Positions 35,497-47,379 of a DNA stretch of 64,000 nucleotides are shown here, in pieces; the first letter of the stretch is position 1; each line of letters starts with the position of its first letter. Source of the stretch: Saksenaea vasiformis B4078 (lineage: Eukaryota; Mucoromycota; Mucoromycetes; Mucorales; Saksenaeaceae); contig JNDT01002032.1 in NCBI GenBank assembly GCA_000697055.1, positions 31,177 through 95,176 of the forward strand, read 5' to 3'. The position numbers were made by a program, and so were the translations under genes. Under the pieces are notes generated by a model, which was not told where the DNA came from, searched no databases, and was given only the letters and a program-made list of their open reading frames with translations.

Positions 35497-37332
35497 TTAC
35501 ATCATCATTTCGTCATCCTCATCCTGATGGACATCATCGGGTCCCTCTTGGTTAATCTGCATCTCGTCCAGCATTTCTTCTAATGAGATATCTGGGAAGT
35601 CTTCCTCTTCTTCGTTATCAGTCATCATATCATCCTTTGATGCTGCCTCCTTGTTCTTGAAGATGTTCATGTTTGATCGGAATTCCGGATCTTCTTCAAT
35701 ATCACGCATAAAGAGTTCCATATCGTTCTCAATACGTGCCTGCTCTTGTTTGCGTGGCAGCATTTCATCCACTTCTTTGCCGAGTTGCTGCAACTTCCAG
35801 TTACGCTGCTTGTTCTTCTTGCGGCGCAGAGGATATGATTTACGGACTAACACAATATCAGGCAATTCGCGACGATTCAGCTTGTCAAAATCTTCGTTGT
35901 TGAAGTTGCTACGCGACAGATCGTAGCCCATCACAGTGTCACCGGGGTTCAAGATAGAACCAAGATGAGAACGGACAATGTACACGTCGTCATTACGGCC
36001 AAAATCGGCAGCGCGGGCCACATGGACATCTGCCAACACATGCTTGCCCTTTACAGGTCCCAAAGGCTCGACGTCCAATACATAGAATTCGATCATGCTC
36101 TTCACCGACGCCAACGAAATGAAGGGTGCTCTCCAAAATACGCTTGAAGATATGTCGCCATGATTTAAGGTGGTCACATCCAGTAAATGTATCGAGTTGG
36201 AAATGCGTGTGCAGAGAGCCAATTGGCTCATGTTACCCATGCTATTGGCAAGCTTCTTGGGTATGCATACGAGATCGTCTTTACAAATGGGTGCAATTTC
36301 CACTACACATCCAGATTAGATTGAAATTGCTCATCATACTCAAAGGCTTTGAAGTCTAACCTGAGTATGTGAATTTGTAGTTGCTCACGCTCGTATGTAA
36401 ATCGGTTGAAATCAACTGTTCACTCGTCTTGTACCTGCGAAACATTAGTTTCTGATGCCCTACATCATGAACGCCACAACTTACTTTGTTGGGACCACTG
36501 CACTCAAAAATTCGACCATCTTGATAGCATGAGCCCGCTGACCATAGTAGAAATCAATACCATCCCTGACTTCCTTGATATTGCTAGTATCTTTGTGTGC
36601 GTTGTGCTTGAGAATCAGCTGTTCAAGGAACAGGAAAGTACGCTTGTGCTCGACCTTTTGACGGACCTGTACAACAGCTTTCCATGTGTTTTGTGCAGCA
36701 AGGCGAGTACATTCGTCACACTGTTGGTAAGAAACAATGTACTCGACTTCAAAAATTTGTTGAAGAATAGTATTGGCGAACACCTTTTTTATCCCCGGTA
36801 ATTAGGAAAAGAAAACCTTTTTTTTTGTGTTTCCGTTTTACCTCTTTCTGGATAGTCAATTTTACTTTGACACGTCTGCTGTGCGGTTCGGTCCAGATAA
36901 ACCCTGCATCGACGAGGCGCACTTTACTGAGACCTTTGAGTTTCTTCAAACATAATGTCAGAAGCTCTCTGGACTCCAACGCGGCCATCACCCAAATTCC
37001 TGGGGGCTGCAAATAGCGTTCACAATTTCTGCAGAAATGGAGCGTAGCTTGCTTAGGGATTCCTTCGGTAATGTCAACTTCATTACGAATACAGTTGACA
37101 CACATGTTTGCCGGGTTGGGTGGAGTTGGTGCACCGCATCCTGGACACTGATCGTGACATGATTTAGTTCATTTGATTTGTCAGACTGCAAGTTTCTGCT
37201 TACCAGACTAATTTATCAACAGATCGAAAAAGCAAAAACAAAAGAAATACATTATTAGAACCGCGGTGCAATCGAATATTTCATAGTCTCGACATACATG
37301 AGTTGCTCGGTAACTACAGGGTGATATTCCAT
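35497..37332 (-). CDS. NMD3: 60S ribosomal subunit export adaptor Nmd3, with a 4-base exon
   Basis: Six exons on the minus strand: 37298-37332, 37204-37207 (4 bases), 36842-37147, 36485-36783, 36361-36434, 35497-36302; 1524 bases, 507 residues. Conserved blocks: ILCPGCGAPTPPNPANMCVN, HFCRNCERYLQPPG.W, ESRELLTLCLKK, VRLVDAGFIWTEPHSRR, the QKEV/FANTILQQ junction, MVEFL, APICKDDLVC, NPGDTVMGYD, then a basic RRKKNKQRNWK stretch and an acidic Met-rich end. The CxxC pairs form the zinc-binding N-terminal domain that contacts the 60S interface; the C-terminal region carries the leucine-rich export signal used by Crm1. The tiny exon TCTG, flanked by TTAG and GTAAGC, supplies the end of Ile and the Leu of the universal ILC motif; without it the frame does not join. 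Confidence 0.93.
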
Positions 37333-39091
37333 CGGTAACTGAGAAAGCAAACGGGATAATCGAGATAAAAAAATTTGACCTTTTTGTCCAACGTGACTGT
37401 TGACGCTGCGGCATGGATTTTCCAGGTGTGGCTCCGACTGATGAGCTGCTGCGAGGTTCTGGTCGGATTACCTTTCCTGACAACTCAGGATCCATCTCTT
37501 GCGGTCAGGAAGCACAGAAACTATACATAGAATAATTGATTATCGTCGAAAAACCTTGGATCAGCTTCCAGGCTACAAGTAGATTTACTGGACGGAGAGC
37601 GATATCCTAATAGAGTGCCACGCTAACAATGCTGCCAATCAAGCTGGCTTCGAACGAGTAGAAATGAGGGATAGTTAGCGAGAATGTCATTCTATTTTAA
37701 TAAAGCGGGAATCTCCATGTGAAATGCTGCGATTCTCAACAATAGCCGGAAAATCTGTGTCACAGGAACTACGTGTATGGATGGGATTGGTACGAATACA
37801 ATACCATGAAACGTAGTGACAGACCGCTGGCTTATTTATAGGCAATCCTAGCTACATGTATACTATGACTTGATTACCGAAGGAACAAGTGTTCTTGGCC
37901 GGATTTGGTAGCGTGCTCCACACTTCGACGGGAAGTTGAATGATATAATTTTAATGACTGGGGATCATTGCCTTTCGCAACCCTTCGCTGAATTGCTCGG
38001 ATTATTGGGCTTCCATCTGATAAAGTAATTCTCCTGCCTCTTGTCCTCTTCTTTTGCCCGAATTCGCACTGGTGAATTGACCTACCCTTATGACTTGCCC
38101 AAAGGCAAACAACCATGCGTGACAGCACTTGATTGATCTTTGAATTGCTCAACTGCTACGTTCGTCATCCTTTCGGCGATTGTGTCCACTGTCGATCCTC
38201 AACGATCGCCTATCTACGCTCAGAACACACAAATTCTTGGTCGTTGCGGTTCGCGCATACTGCATATACGCACAAAAGCAGATTACGAGCTACAAAACGA
38301 GAGCAATGACAGCGCACCACGCATGCTAGGGCTCAAACCACACCAGGCCAATCCTATTGGCGTCAGTTATCGTATTTACAAAGAAAACATACACATCGCG
38401 AAAACTACGCAGAGTGTTCCTGGCACGCGACCACAAACCGATATACTCGGTGCTTAACATCTGACAACTCATCCCATGCCATGTTCGCACATGCAAGCCT
38501 ACGATAATTGGAAGGAGATCGGGCTCTCATTAGGTAAAAGGTGTTTGGTTTTCTTTTACATCTAGAAAGGTCAGCGCCACGTAAAAAGGTATCTTCGACC
38601 GTGCTGATATCAAGCGCTGCCAACCTGGTATCCTTTTCCCAGCGCCAAGGGGAAATTCACATTACGCCGGGTTGGTAGAAACTGAGTGCCATTTATTGGG
38701 AAAAATCGAGGATATCCTTGGCTTTCGCTCTCTGCTTGTAGACTATACTTATCCGATATCTTGTTCCGGCAAAAAGAAATACATGAATTTTTACTTCTTA
38801 CTAATCATGTTTGTCTATAAGAAATGCTTCAGTATCCGAACCATTTAGTAATTTTGTCAGCTTGAGTGCTTGGCTTTCTCTTCAAAGACCATAGCACCCG
38901 TGATCTGTGTCACAAGGTCACGACCGATGTTCTCATGGTCGCAATCAGAAAAGACCTAATGTGGGCTTGTAAAACACCACACGCTCTTGCTTTTCTTGCT
39001 CTCTCTTTATCTTTACGTATTTTCCTTTCTTCCTTTTTTTCTTTTTCCTCTTTCCTTCTCTCACTATTTTTCTCCTATTGTTGGCTTATCT
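37333..39091. other. Intergenic region with a possible transposase HTH remnant
   Basis: No complete gene. On the minus strand 37874-38152 encodes a peptide with a helix-like start (SKINQVLSRMVVCLWASHKG) and a basic GRRITLSDGSPIIRAIQRRV block, which loosely resembles the N-terminal DNA-binding half of Tc1/mariner transposases. This is a weak match by eye. The last 100 bases (38985-39090) are the strongly C/T-rich promoter of the bHLH gene. Confidence 0.35.
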
Positions 39092-40051
39092 ATGTATAAC
39101 GTACAGTTTCATCCATCCTCATTCAATCCAGCACAACAGCAACAAGCACAGACCCAACAGCCCGCCGATGTTTCTGTTGTAGCCGCAACAATGGGAGGCG
39201 ATAATAAGGCATTTCCTTCTCCTCTGACGACGTCCTCTCTCGATTCACCTCCAAACCAGGACCAAAAAATACAACATTCGTTCATGCCGTTGAACACACC
39301 CGTGTCTCCCAAGCCATACACACGTCAGTATGACATGCAAGCCTCGTACAGTACACCTACACCGAGCCTTAACCAGGGGCAGCCGCCGCACTCGTCGATA
39401 GCTTCCTCACCCTCAGGAAGAAAGGATTTGCAACAGCAGCAACACCAACAACAACCATTATACTATCATACCCAACAACACCACCACCAACAACAACAGC
39501 AACAACAACAGCAACAACAGCCAGATTCCCCTGTTGTCTCCCCGACAAGCACCGGTAGTTTTGACGAAGAGATGCAACAGCGAAAGTAAGTGGTTGAAAA
39601 CAGGACGGGGCATGTGAACGTTGTCGCATAATATATTCTTAGCATGCAGCATTTATTCGAGAAAAAGAGACGACGTCGTGAATCGCACAATGCTGTCGAG
39701 CGACGAAGAAGAGATAATATCAATGAACGAATTAATGAATTGGCCACACTACTGCCAGATCGAGACGCTATCAAGACAAACAAGGGTACCATTCTGAAAA
39801 AATCCGTAGAACACATTCGAGTATTGCATGAAAAGCTGAGACAGCATCAGCAAAGGATTCAGGAATTGGAAGGTATGCTAGAAATGTATCGTGTAAGAAT
39901 GGGTGGTTTGGGTATCGAGAGACAGCAACCACAGCAACAGCAACAGCAGCAACAGCAACCGCAGCAGATGATCCCACCGGGACATCCACTGGATCTATCT
40001 GGAATGCAGCCACATATGGGTAGTCATGCACCATTTCGGCGAGATGGTTAA
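39092..40051 (+). CDS. bHLH transcription factor with polyglutamine tracts
   Basis: Exons 39092-39585 and 39643-40051, joined by a GTAAGT...CTTAG intron in phase 2; 300 residues. The second exon starts in the basic region: [20 protein letters not shown] with the E-box-reading His, Glu and Arg (H-N-x-x-E-R-x-R-R), then helix 1 [13 protein letters not shown], a short loop, and helix 2 [20 protein letters not shown]. This leads into a Gln-rich leucine-zipper-like segment ([18 protein letters not shown]). The class is USF/MITF-type group B, expected to bind CACGTG or related E-boxes as a dimer. The N-terminal exon is Gln/Ser/Pro/His-rich with (CAA/CAG)n tracts at 39420-39520, and another tract is at 39925-39965; these are likely activation regions and probably length-variable. 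The start lies behind a C/T-rich promoter. Confidence 0.9.
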
Positions 40052-42376
40052 CTCATGTAGTGATTCATCCTGAACCTGCGTGTTTTTTAGCCTCTCGCTC
40101 AGTTTGCTCCAACCTTGCTTTATCCCCACCAAACGCTTGCATGTTTTTTTATTCTTTAGTCCTATGGTTGTATTTTGTGTGATGTAAACTATCCCTCTCT
40201 TCTTTCCCATTGTTTCCAGTGTAATCAAAATATTGCACTTGTGATGATTTCCTCTTTCGGGCAGAAAATGGTCGTGTGATTTTCCTTGCTATTAACCAGG
40301 CCAAGCACAACAAGATTTTTCGCTCTATGTGTCTATCCATTCTTCCACTCTCCAAGGAAGTCACGGATTGTTGCATACTTGTCAGGTTCTCATGGTCCGT
40401 ACCACAAATGTGATGAAAATCACCACTGTCCTTAAGACTGCATGTTATCCTTAACCGTATGTAGCCATTGTTCGCAACTTCGCCTCGAGTCAAGAAAATA
40501 AACTACTAAACACATTGTACTGAAACGAACATTGGATCTCCATTTGTACATAAGTTAAGTGACGCTCCCTTCTGATCATGATGCTCGGTGCTCCACTTGT
40601 TATAGCTTGTAACAGCCATTATCACATCCTTCCATATGCACTATATTACGCTTTGTGCACATGTACCAAATACAGAATCGAAAACCTAAAAAAGAAGAAT
40701 CCGTATTACATGGGTTTTCTCACTGTTTGGCTGCTCGTGATATGCGTGACATTAAAGACCAAGCTACGGCTATGCCTGTTTAAGGTCCGGTACCATATAT
40801 GCACATACTGAACGGTTCGTGATGGTCTTGTTTCTTTCCCTTTTCCCCATCATTTCATGCAGGAAGCAGTATAGTACGTACCTTGCATGTTGCTGTTTAT
40901 TTAAAGCGTCACCATTACCGAAAACGAAAAAGCTGAGGCTTCCTCAAATCAATTTCGTCGCAATTTGTCTATGAAACAACCTATCCACTTGAAGATAGCA
41001 ATAAGCAAGTTTTATTTTAGAGCTTCCTAATTGCAATTAGGATCCATATACAAGATCAAAAAAACTAGCTATACGCTAGCTGGTTCTGTACTCCTTTTTA
41101 TTTCAACTGTAGCTTATATAACACACTTAGGAAGTAAATAAACAATAAAATTGAACAATAAAAAAGGGGAACATGAGGAATCTGTTGTCTCGTGGAGTAT
41201 AGTTCGTTTGATCGACGTTCCTTTTCTGTGCAATTTGCTCATCTTCGTTCCCCGGGAACATCTTGTAAACCTTAATGGCGTGTTCTATCCTACCCTGTTT
41301 CTTGTAGGTAGTGAGCAATCTCGTTAATACCTCCAGGTACACACGGAGGCAATTAAGCATAGATCTACACGGCAAAATGGATATGTTAAGAGTTAACAGT
41401 CCTGTACGGTCTTCCATCGTGATCACAAGTGGATATCATTAGCTTGACCATGTGCTACTTTTAATGCAATGGTTACCCGCTATAGCGATGATACAAGCCC
41501 AGATAGCATCTGCATATAGAGAGTGCAGCCCTAGATCGTCATACGTGATGCACTGCACGGTCTCGTCCTTTGTCAGATACCTGTCATCATACTTCTTTTT
41601 TATAGTCAGACTATGAGCCATAAATTAAAAGCAGTTCTAAGTAGCAGTTATTTAACAGATGTATGTTCGGGCTGAGAAATGTAACGTCTACGGTTTCATA
41701 GAGTGTGTAATTGATCTAAATATCGTTGCGACTGTGACACGAAATTTGTCGAGAGCCACTACTCTAGTAGCACATTGTAGTTTATAACAGATGTAACTGA
41801 AAGTATGTAGAGTATCATGGTAAAACGGTACGTTTCTATCGCATAACCTTGTTGTATGTACCATGTACGTCATATCAATGCCAAGCCAAGTATCATCGGA
41901 AGGAGCCGCTCCTCCATTTAAGGAAAGTTCCTTTTTTATCGAACCAAACTTCTGTGAGAAGATGCGCTTAATGCAAGGGGCAGGGAAGTGTGGAGATGTA
42001 TATTAAAGGTTATTGTGTCTTCTGCTTTGCAATAACAGATAAGCTGCAGTGGTCTCTTTGGATCCAGGGGTTTTGTATTTAACGAGCGTCGGTGGGCTAT
42101 TGCGGATATTAGGTACGTATGTTTTCTCACGATCCTTTGTGAGAATAGCCTAGAGTATCCACAATGTGTCACAGTTTAGGCTCAAAACACATGGAAGCTT
42201 ATCAAAACTCCTTTGTTTACATGCAAGTTGGTGCCAACCAACATCAATGTTATGTCTTATTCGGGTCAGTTGCTGTTACATCTGAAACTACGGACTGCAA
42301 AGCCATTTGTGCTGATTGCTTCTCGCCGTTGCGGAGTCTATGATGATGAGATTGTAAAATGATTACATCGTCTCTA
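40052..42376. other. Intergenic region of 2.3 kb, weak coding traces
   Basis: No gene with recognisable domains. On the minus strand 41439-41621 and 41127-41380 contain natural-looking peptides (KKKYDDRYLTKDETVQCITY and LLTTYKKQGRIEHAIKVYKM) separated by an intron-like gap, but the phases do not join cleanly, so I leave them uncalled. An 18-base perfect palindrome lies at 41025-41042. Confidence 0.35.
41025..41042. repeat. 18-base perfect palindrome
   Basis: TCCTAATTGCAATTAGGA reads the same on both strands. It is A/T-rich in the core and not next to an identified start codon. It may be a binding site for a dimeric regulator or chance. Confidence 0.6.
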
Positions 42377-43372
42377 TTATTTCTCTACTGGCTCCAAATG
42401 GGAAGGCAGAGGTTTCAGGTCTGGTTGGATAAACTGATGGCGTGCTTCATTGGACTTGAGCAATTTTGGAGAATAGTATGCATCAATGGTACGCGGATTC
42501 TCGATGTCTGGGAACCGATGAATAAAGGTAAAAAAATCATCGTCGTCGTCGTCATTTTCGGTTTTGATAGCGAGATCAATGAGATGAATATAGAAAGAGG
42601 TAATGGTTTCATGGTACATCTGACGTTTGGCTGGGTTCTTTTCGAAATGTGCTTGAATTTGCTTTTTAATGGTTGGTGAAGCTTGCTCCTTCCCGAGTTC
42701 ACGCAAGTGGTTCCACGCCATCCGGACGTGAGAACGGTGCATCCAGCGCCGAGTGTCCAATGTGTTGTCTTCGAATGCTTTCATAAAAACTTGCTCACCA
42801 ACACTACGATAACGACGTTCATAGTACAGCAGTGGTTGTGCTTCTTCGCGTTTGCCGTGGGCACTTCCCACTCCCTCCTCTACCTTGATAACTTTGGTAA
42901 TCCACAGCTCGTGGTCACCCAAGGGCAGGACCTTGAATACCTTGCAGTACATAGAACCCAAAGTTCCCATTAAAACCGGCAAGCCTGTGGCTGAGTCATC
43001 ATAGAATGGCACGTCCTTAAACTGGTCTGCTTCTGGTGTGGAAAAGGCAACCGACTGTTGCACTTGCTCATGACTCAGCATGTTGAGGACCATGCTGCCG
43101 GAGGAATGTAACAATTCCGACGCGCGGGATGGAATGCGGACGCAAAATGAGACAAGTGGTTCCGGATGAAGGCATACCGAAGTGAACGATGACACAGTGA
43201 TACCACGTCTATGCGTCGCGTCACCGGGGTTTGACGTTGTTACCACAACGACAGGTTGTGGCACTTTTCGCATAATACTGCGCACCTCATTCGTTACACT
43301 CTTTGTCGACAAAGTCCGTACATTGGGCTTGATTGACAGAGAGATCAGTTGTGCATACCGACGCAGCGACAT
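42377..43372 (-). CDS. Flavin-reductase-like FMN-binding protein
   Basis: A single exon of 331 residues. Residues about 25-185 form the split-barrel flavin reductase domain: IMRKVPQPVVVVTT, GITVSSFTSVCLHPEPLVSFCV, SGSMVLNML, TPEADQFKDVPF, and the late HELWITKVIKVE...PLLYYERRYRS. This family binds FMN or FAD and reduces it with NAD(P)H. A C-terminal extension of about 140 residues (helical, with WMHRSHVRMAWNHLRELGK and an acidic run of seven Asp) is found in fungal members and has no known function. The first 20 residues are basic and Ser/Thr-rich without acids, which suggests mitochondrial targeting (inference). No introns; the start is the first Met with this presequence. Confidence 0.85.
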   Translation of the reverse strand: MSLRRYAQLISLSIKPNVRTLSTKSVTNEVRSIMRKVPQPVVVVTTSNPGDATHRRGITVSSFTSVCLHPEPLVSFCVRIPSRASELLHSSGSMVLNMLSHEQVQQSVAFSTPEADQFKDVPFYDDSATGLPVLMGTLGSMYCKVFKVLPLGDHELWITKVIKVEEGVGSAHGKREEAQPLLYYERRYRSVGEQVFMKAFEDNTLDTRRWMHRSHVRMAWNHLRELGKEQASPTIKKQIQAHFEKNPAKRQMYHETITSFYIHLIDLAIKTENDDDDDDFFTFIHRFPDIENPRTIDAYYSPKLLKSNEARHQFIQPDLKPLPSHLEPVEK

Positions 43373-44021
43373 GGAAAAACCAGCCGTCGGGAAAAAGCAA
43401 CAAGAAGATAAGCAAGTGACGGCCTTTAAAAAAGCGAAGCGATGCTCTTTTGCAGGTCTTTACTGCTCTTTTGGATGTCGCGAAGAAATCTTCGTCTTTT
43501 TTCTATTGTATGACACCAAGCGTGAGTGCTCAGCGTTGATGCAAGGATAAACAAGAAAGATTGTCAATTATAACGGTAGGCCTATGGAATGTATATTTAA
43601 TTAGGCACATGCTTTTGACGCAATTAGTTCTCATATCCACAGAAGAATCTAAGTTGACGTGTTGCAAGTATAAATGGATGTTGCGTGAGACAAGTGGCTA
43701 AAAGATGTGTGTCCTACATTTCTCGGGGCAGGACCAGCATATTCAAACCACAGACGATAGCACAACGACTTCGTGATATGGTTGTTGACCGCCCTTTCCT
43801 AAGAGTTCGTGCAAATTCTTCTCTATTTTGCCGTGATCATTTAATTCTTGATACCCCTTTGTATCGAAAAAAGACGCCAACTTCTGGTTACTCGCTGTAG
43901 GGTAAATTTTCTGGCAGCTTCAAACAACGAAATGGTCTCTTTACTGGAACAGACACAAATAAGTTATTCTTTGGAAGTTACAGGCATTTCTTAGAGAGCA
44001 GCTGACATCGGTGCTAATCTA
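43373..44021. other. Intergenic, no gene seen
   Basis: About 650 bases between the 5' end of the flavin-reductase gene and the 3' end of ASCC1. Short open frames only. Confidence 0.45.
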
Positions 44022-45264
44022 TCATATCACAATTGATCCCTCGCTCACATATGTCTTTCCTGGGCCGGTACGGCCCATTTTCATGATATGGAGCTTGTCA
44101 ATATGAACGACCCCGAGATCTAGGTCACCGAGGGACTTCAAAATAGGTCGAGCATCAATTGGCTGCCGCTCAGTTTCCTCCGAGCGAACTTGAGTTGAAC
44201 AATGACTTGTATTGATCAGCGTAATGTGAATCTATGTATCATTTAAGCAAAGCCTGTGAACAAATCCCTGTCTGATGTTACCTTGAGCGGTCGGTCGTCT
44301 TTCTCCATAAACCCACCTGCCACCATCTTATCGATCAGTGCAGCTGAAAAAAAGCATATCAACACCATACACGCCATCATCGTGAACGTTTCTAATTACC
44401 GCATAATTTATCCAGTACTTTATCATGCGTTTCATCCTCTGCTTCGATGTATAAAACGTCTGTCTTGGCTAAAAACAAAAAAAAATTAAGGCTATCAGCT
44501 CGTGACTACATATGCCTTCGTTATTTTACCTGGATCCGCTTGCATAACGGCCAGATGCCGAAGTCGGATTGTTAATTTCTTCTTTTGGAGAATATCATCA
44601 ATTACTTTTGGACATTCTTCTTTAAGAAAGCGAACCGCTTTTTCAATCTCGGCTTGGCTCAATAATTTAAAGACGCCCAGCGTAATATGTAGGTTAGCAG
44701 GTAGTACGATGACAGAGGGATCCAGCCCGTCGCACTTGAAGGTTGATGATAAAATGGAATTCTGAAATTCTTGAAGTTTGCGGGTAGCATAACTTGATAC
44801 AATTGGAAGAGATAGAAAATGGGTAGGACGTGAGGTATCATAAGCCTACGGAGAAGTAAGAACTTCTGTAAGAATAGTTACTACCCAAACCTGCTTAATC
44901 AGCCGATCAATGACTTCCTTTGCTTTGTCAACTTTGTCTTGGGTTCCTTTAATCATGACACTATCTTTTCCGTTAGAAATATCGATTCGCGCTCCAGTTT
45001 CAATCTTGAGTCGTTTCAAAGTACTTCCGCCTCGGCCTGCAAGGTAACCAATAAGAACCCAAGGAAGAAATATCAGCAAAGCTAGATACCAATCAAGATT
45101 CCGTGGAATGTACGATTGACAGGGTGATGGTAGGTCACAATTTCTTCGGTATAGATGCTATCTGTGTCCTCATCATTGTTTTCTGAAAAGTATTGCGCAA
45201 ATGAGGCCCTGTTACAGATGCTTTGACGAGAAAGTACCGGCTTTAGGCGCACGACGGCTCGCAT
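44022..45264 (-). CDS. ASCC1: ASCC1-like KH and 2'-5' RNA ligase-like protein
   Basis: Six exons on the minus strand: 45090-45264, 44891-45036, 44530-44845, 44400-44468, 44282-44343, 44022-44231; 978 bases, 325 residues. After a basic N-terminus and [11 protein letters not shown] comes a KH domain with the GRGG loop ([20 protein letters not shown]). An AKAP7/ligT-like 2H phosphoesterase fold follows, with two H-x-T-type motifs: [11 protein letters not shown] in exon 3 and IHITLINTS in exon 6. This arrangement is diagnostic of ASCC1, a subunit of the activating signal cointegrator complex acting in alkylation repair and ribosome quality control. The C-terminus holds [10 protein letters not shown]. 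It is divergent with MAP1 across 217 bases. The start is the first ATG and is followed directly by in-phase sequence. Confidence 0.9.
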
Positions 45265-45481
45265 GAAGCGACATGGTGGGTACTCGATAGACGCGATTTT
45301 GCACTTTAACGAGTGTCATGCCCTGCATGGATCGGTGAATACGTGTGTCAGCGTTGGATGCCATTTTATGCAAACCAAGAAGAGAAGGTGGCAGGACCCA
45401 GGTCCGCTTTTGTCCAATAAGCCACTTTCAGTTCTATACGAGACAGGATTTCTTGAGCCCTTGTTCGCCCTCTTTTTCTCG
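45265..45481. promoter_or_regulatory. Short bidirectional promoter of ASCC1 and MAP1
   Basis: Only 217 bases separate the two start codons, so both genes probably share regulatory sequence. No canonical TATA box was recognised. Confidence 0.55.
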
Positions 45482-47143
45482 ATGGCCGATTCTGATAAAG
45501 TGTGCCAGACACCTGGTTGCGGAAAGCCTGCCAAGCTGCAGTGTCCAACATGCATCAAGCTCAAAATAGAAGGTTCCTTTTTTTGTTCGCAAGAATGTTT
45601 CAAGAAAAGCTGGGTAAAGGAACATGACAGCCATGGCGCAGCTGATTCACACAGAAATGTAGCCTACGCACAAAGCTGTTCATAAAGCCAAAATGGAAAG
45701 TAAGTCCCTTTGTACAATGAAGACTGGGCAATGCTGATCGAGATTCAAAGGCGAACCGCACGATCCTTTTCCTAACTACCGTTACACCGGCGAATTGCGA
45801 GCTGTTTATCCACTGTCTCCCAAGCGTGAAGTTCCAAAGTCCATTGAGCTCCGTAAGTGGCCGTAGATCGCTCGTGGGGAATTGATTCTTATTGCTCTAT
45901 ACATTTGTAGCCGATTATGCGGTCGCCGGTAACACTAAATAGATATTTTGTTGAGCTTGCTTACTCATGCTAGCTCAGGTATCCCAATTTCTGAGCAGAA
46001 TGTCCGTGCCAGCTCTACCATTAAAGTTTTGAACAAGGAGGAAATTGAAGGCATGCGAAAAGTGTGCAAGGTACGTTGTAAGGCTGGGTAGCACGTCCTG
46101 AAAATGGTACCTGACAATTAACTTCCAGATTGCGCGAGAAGTCCTGAACATTGGCGCCGCAGCTATCCGTCCTGGTATCACTACAGATGAGATTGGTACG
46201 TAAAAAAAAAAAAATCCAACTGAGGCAATTGCTTATTTGAATCAACTAGACCGCATCATCCACGAGGCTACAATTGAACGTGGCGCGTATCCGTCACCTC
46301 TGAACTACTACAACTTTCCCAAGTCTGTGTGCACGTATGTACCAAGGAAATGAAAGATGCACACATTAGTCTAATTTTTGTTGCTTTCAAACTACCTTAG
46401 TTCAGTAAACGAAGGTAACAGATTTCGCAGGCACCACCACGGCATATGTCTAACTATTGTGATCCATAGTTATCTGCCACGGTATTCCAGACAAGCGTCC
46501 TTTGAAGGATGGCGATATTGTCAATATCGATGTGACATGCTATCTCGGCGGTTTCCATGGCGATCTGAACGAGACGTATTATGTTGGGAAGGTCGATGAG
46601 AAAGGACAGAAGTTGGTGAATACGGCTCGTGAATGTTTGGAAAAGGCTATCGCCATGGGGAAGTAGAACAGTATGTAAACTCTTTACTTACAGTGAGCGC
46701 AGTGAAACCCGGCGTCCGGTACCGTGACTTTGGCAAGGTCATTGAGGAGCACGCCAAGAAGAATGGTTTTTCTGTAGTTCGTAGCTTCTGTGGTCATGGC
46801 ATCAATCAACTTTTCCATTGCTCGCCAAATGTGCCTCATTATGCTAGTAAGTGCGCCTTTCCATATCTATGTCGATTGACATGATTTGAAAAGATAACAA
46901 GGCAATTGGTGTATGCCGACCGGGCCATGTATTTACGATCGAGCCTATGATTTGTGAAGGCACATGGAGGGACGAATTATGGTAACGTATTTATTACATC
47001 GAGTATATATACCTGTCCAACTAATATATAACGTAATCGATAGGCCCGATAACTGGACCGCTGTGACAGTGGACGGCAAGCGATCGGCACAGTTTGAGCA
47101 TACCATGTTGGTTACAGAAGATGGAGTAGAAATCCTGACATGA
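45482..47143 (+). CDS. MAP1: Methionine aminopeptidase type 1, 12 exons
   Basis: Exons 45482-45613, 45663-45699, 45751-45852, 45911-45928, 45979-46070, 46129-46195, 46250-46334, 46401-46414, 46470-46658, 46703-46846, 46894-46981, 47044-47143; 355 residues. The N-terminus is the MYND-like zinc finger of eukaryotic type 1 enzymes ([17 protein letters not shown]...FFCSQECF). The pita-bread core keeps the five metal ligands Asp203, Asp214, His277, Glu310 and Glu341 in [31 protein letters not shown] and AQFEHT. It removes initiator Met from nascent proteins at the ribosome. Two exons are tiny (18 and 14 bases). The donor after 46658 reads GGAAGT rather than GTAAGT; splicing there restores exactly the expected AMVKPGVRY. 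It may be a rare donor, a mutation or a base error. Confidence 0.92.
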
Positions 47144-47379
47144 TAAATCAGTTCCTTGATGGTGTAAATGTTTATAGTCTGCGTGGGGTTTAAGGATCTT
47201 TTTCTTTATAGATGTATAAAAGATACCAAGAAAGGTGAAAAAAAGAGTCATTAAAAAATGAATCGACCATCTGTATTTACGAAAAACGAAAGGTCCTGTA
47301 CTGCTTTACAGAAAAAAAGATAGATACGTATTGAAATGGTACTGATCATAAATATATGTACAAAATAATTATCGTAAGC

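Noticed and set aside
37874..38152. Possible Tc1/mariner helix-turn-helix fragment
   Set aside because: Only a loose resemblance in the basic segment; no DDE motifs and no inverted ends found, so not called as an element.
41127..41621. Possible two-exon minus-strand gene
   Set aside because: The peptides look natural, but the intron phases do not join without a frame break and there is no domain to guide a choice.
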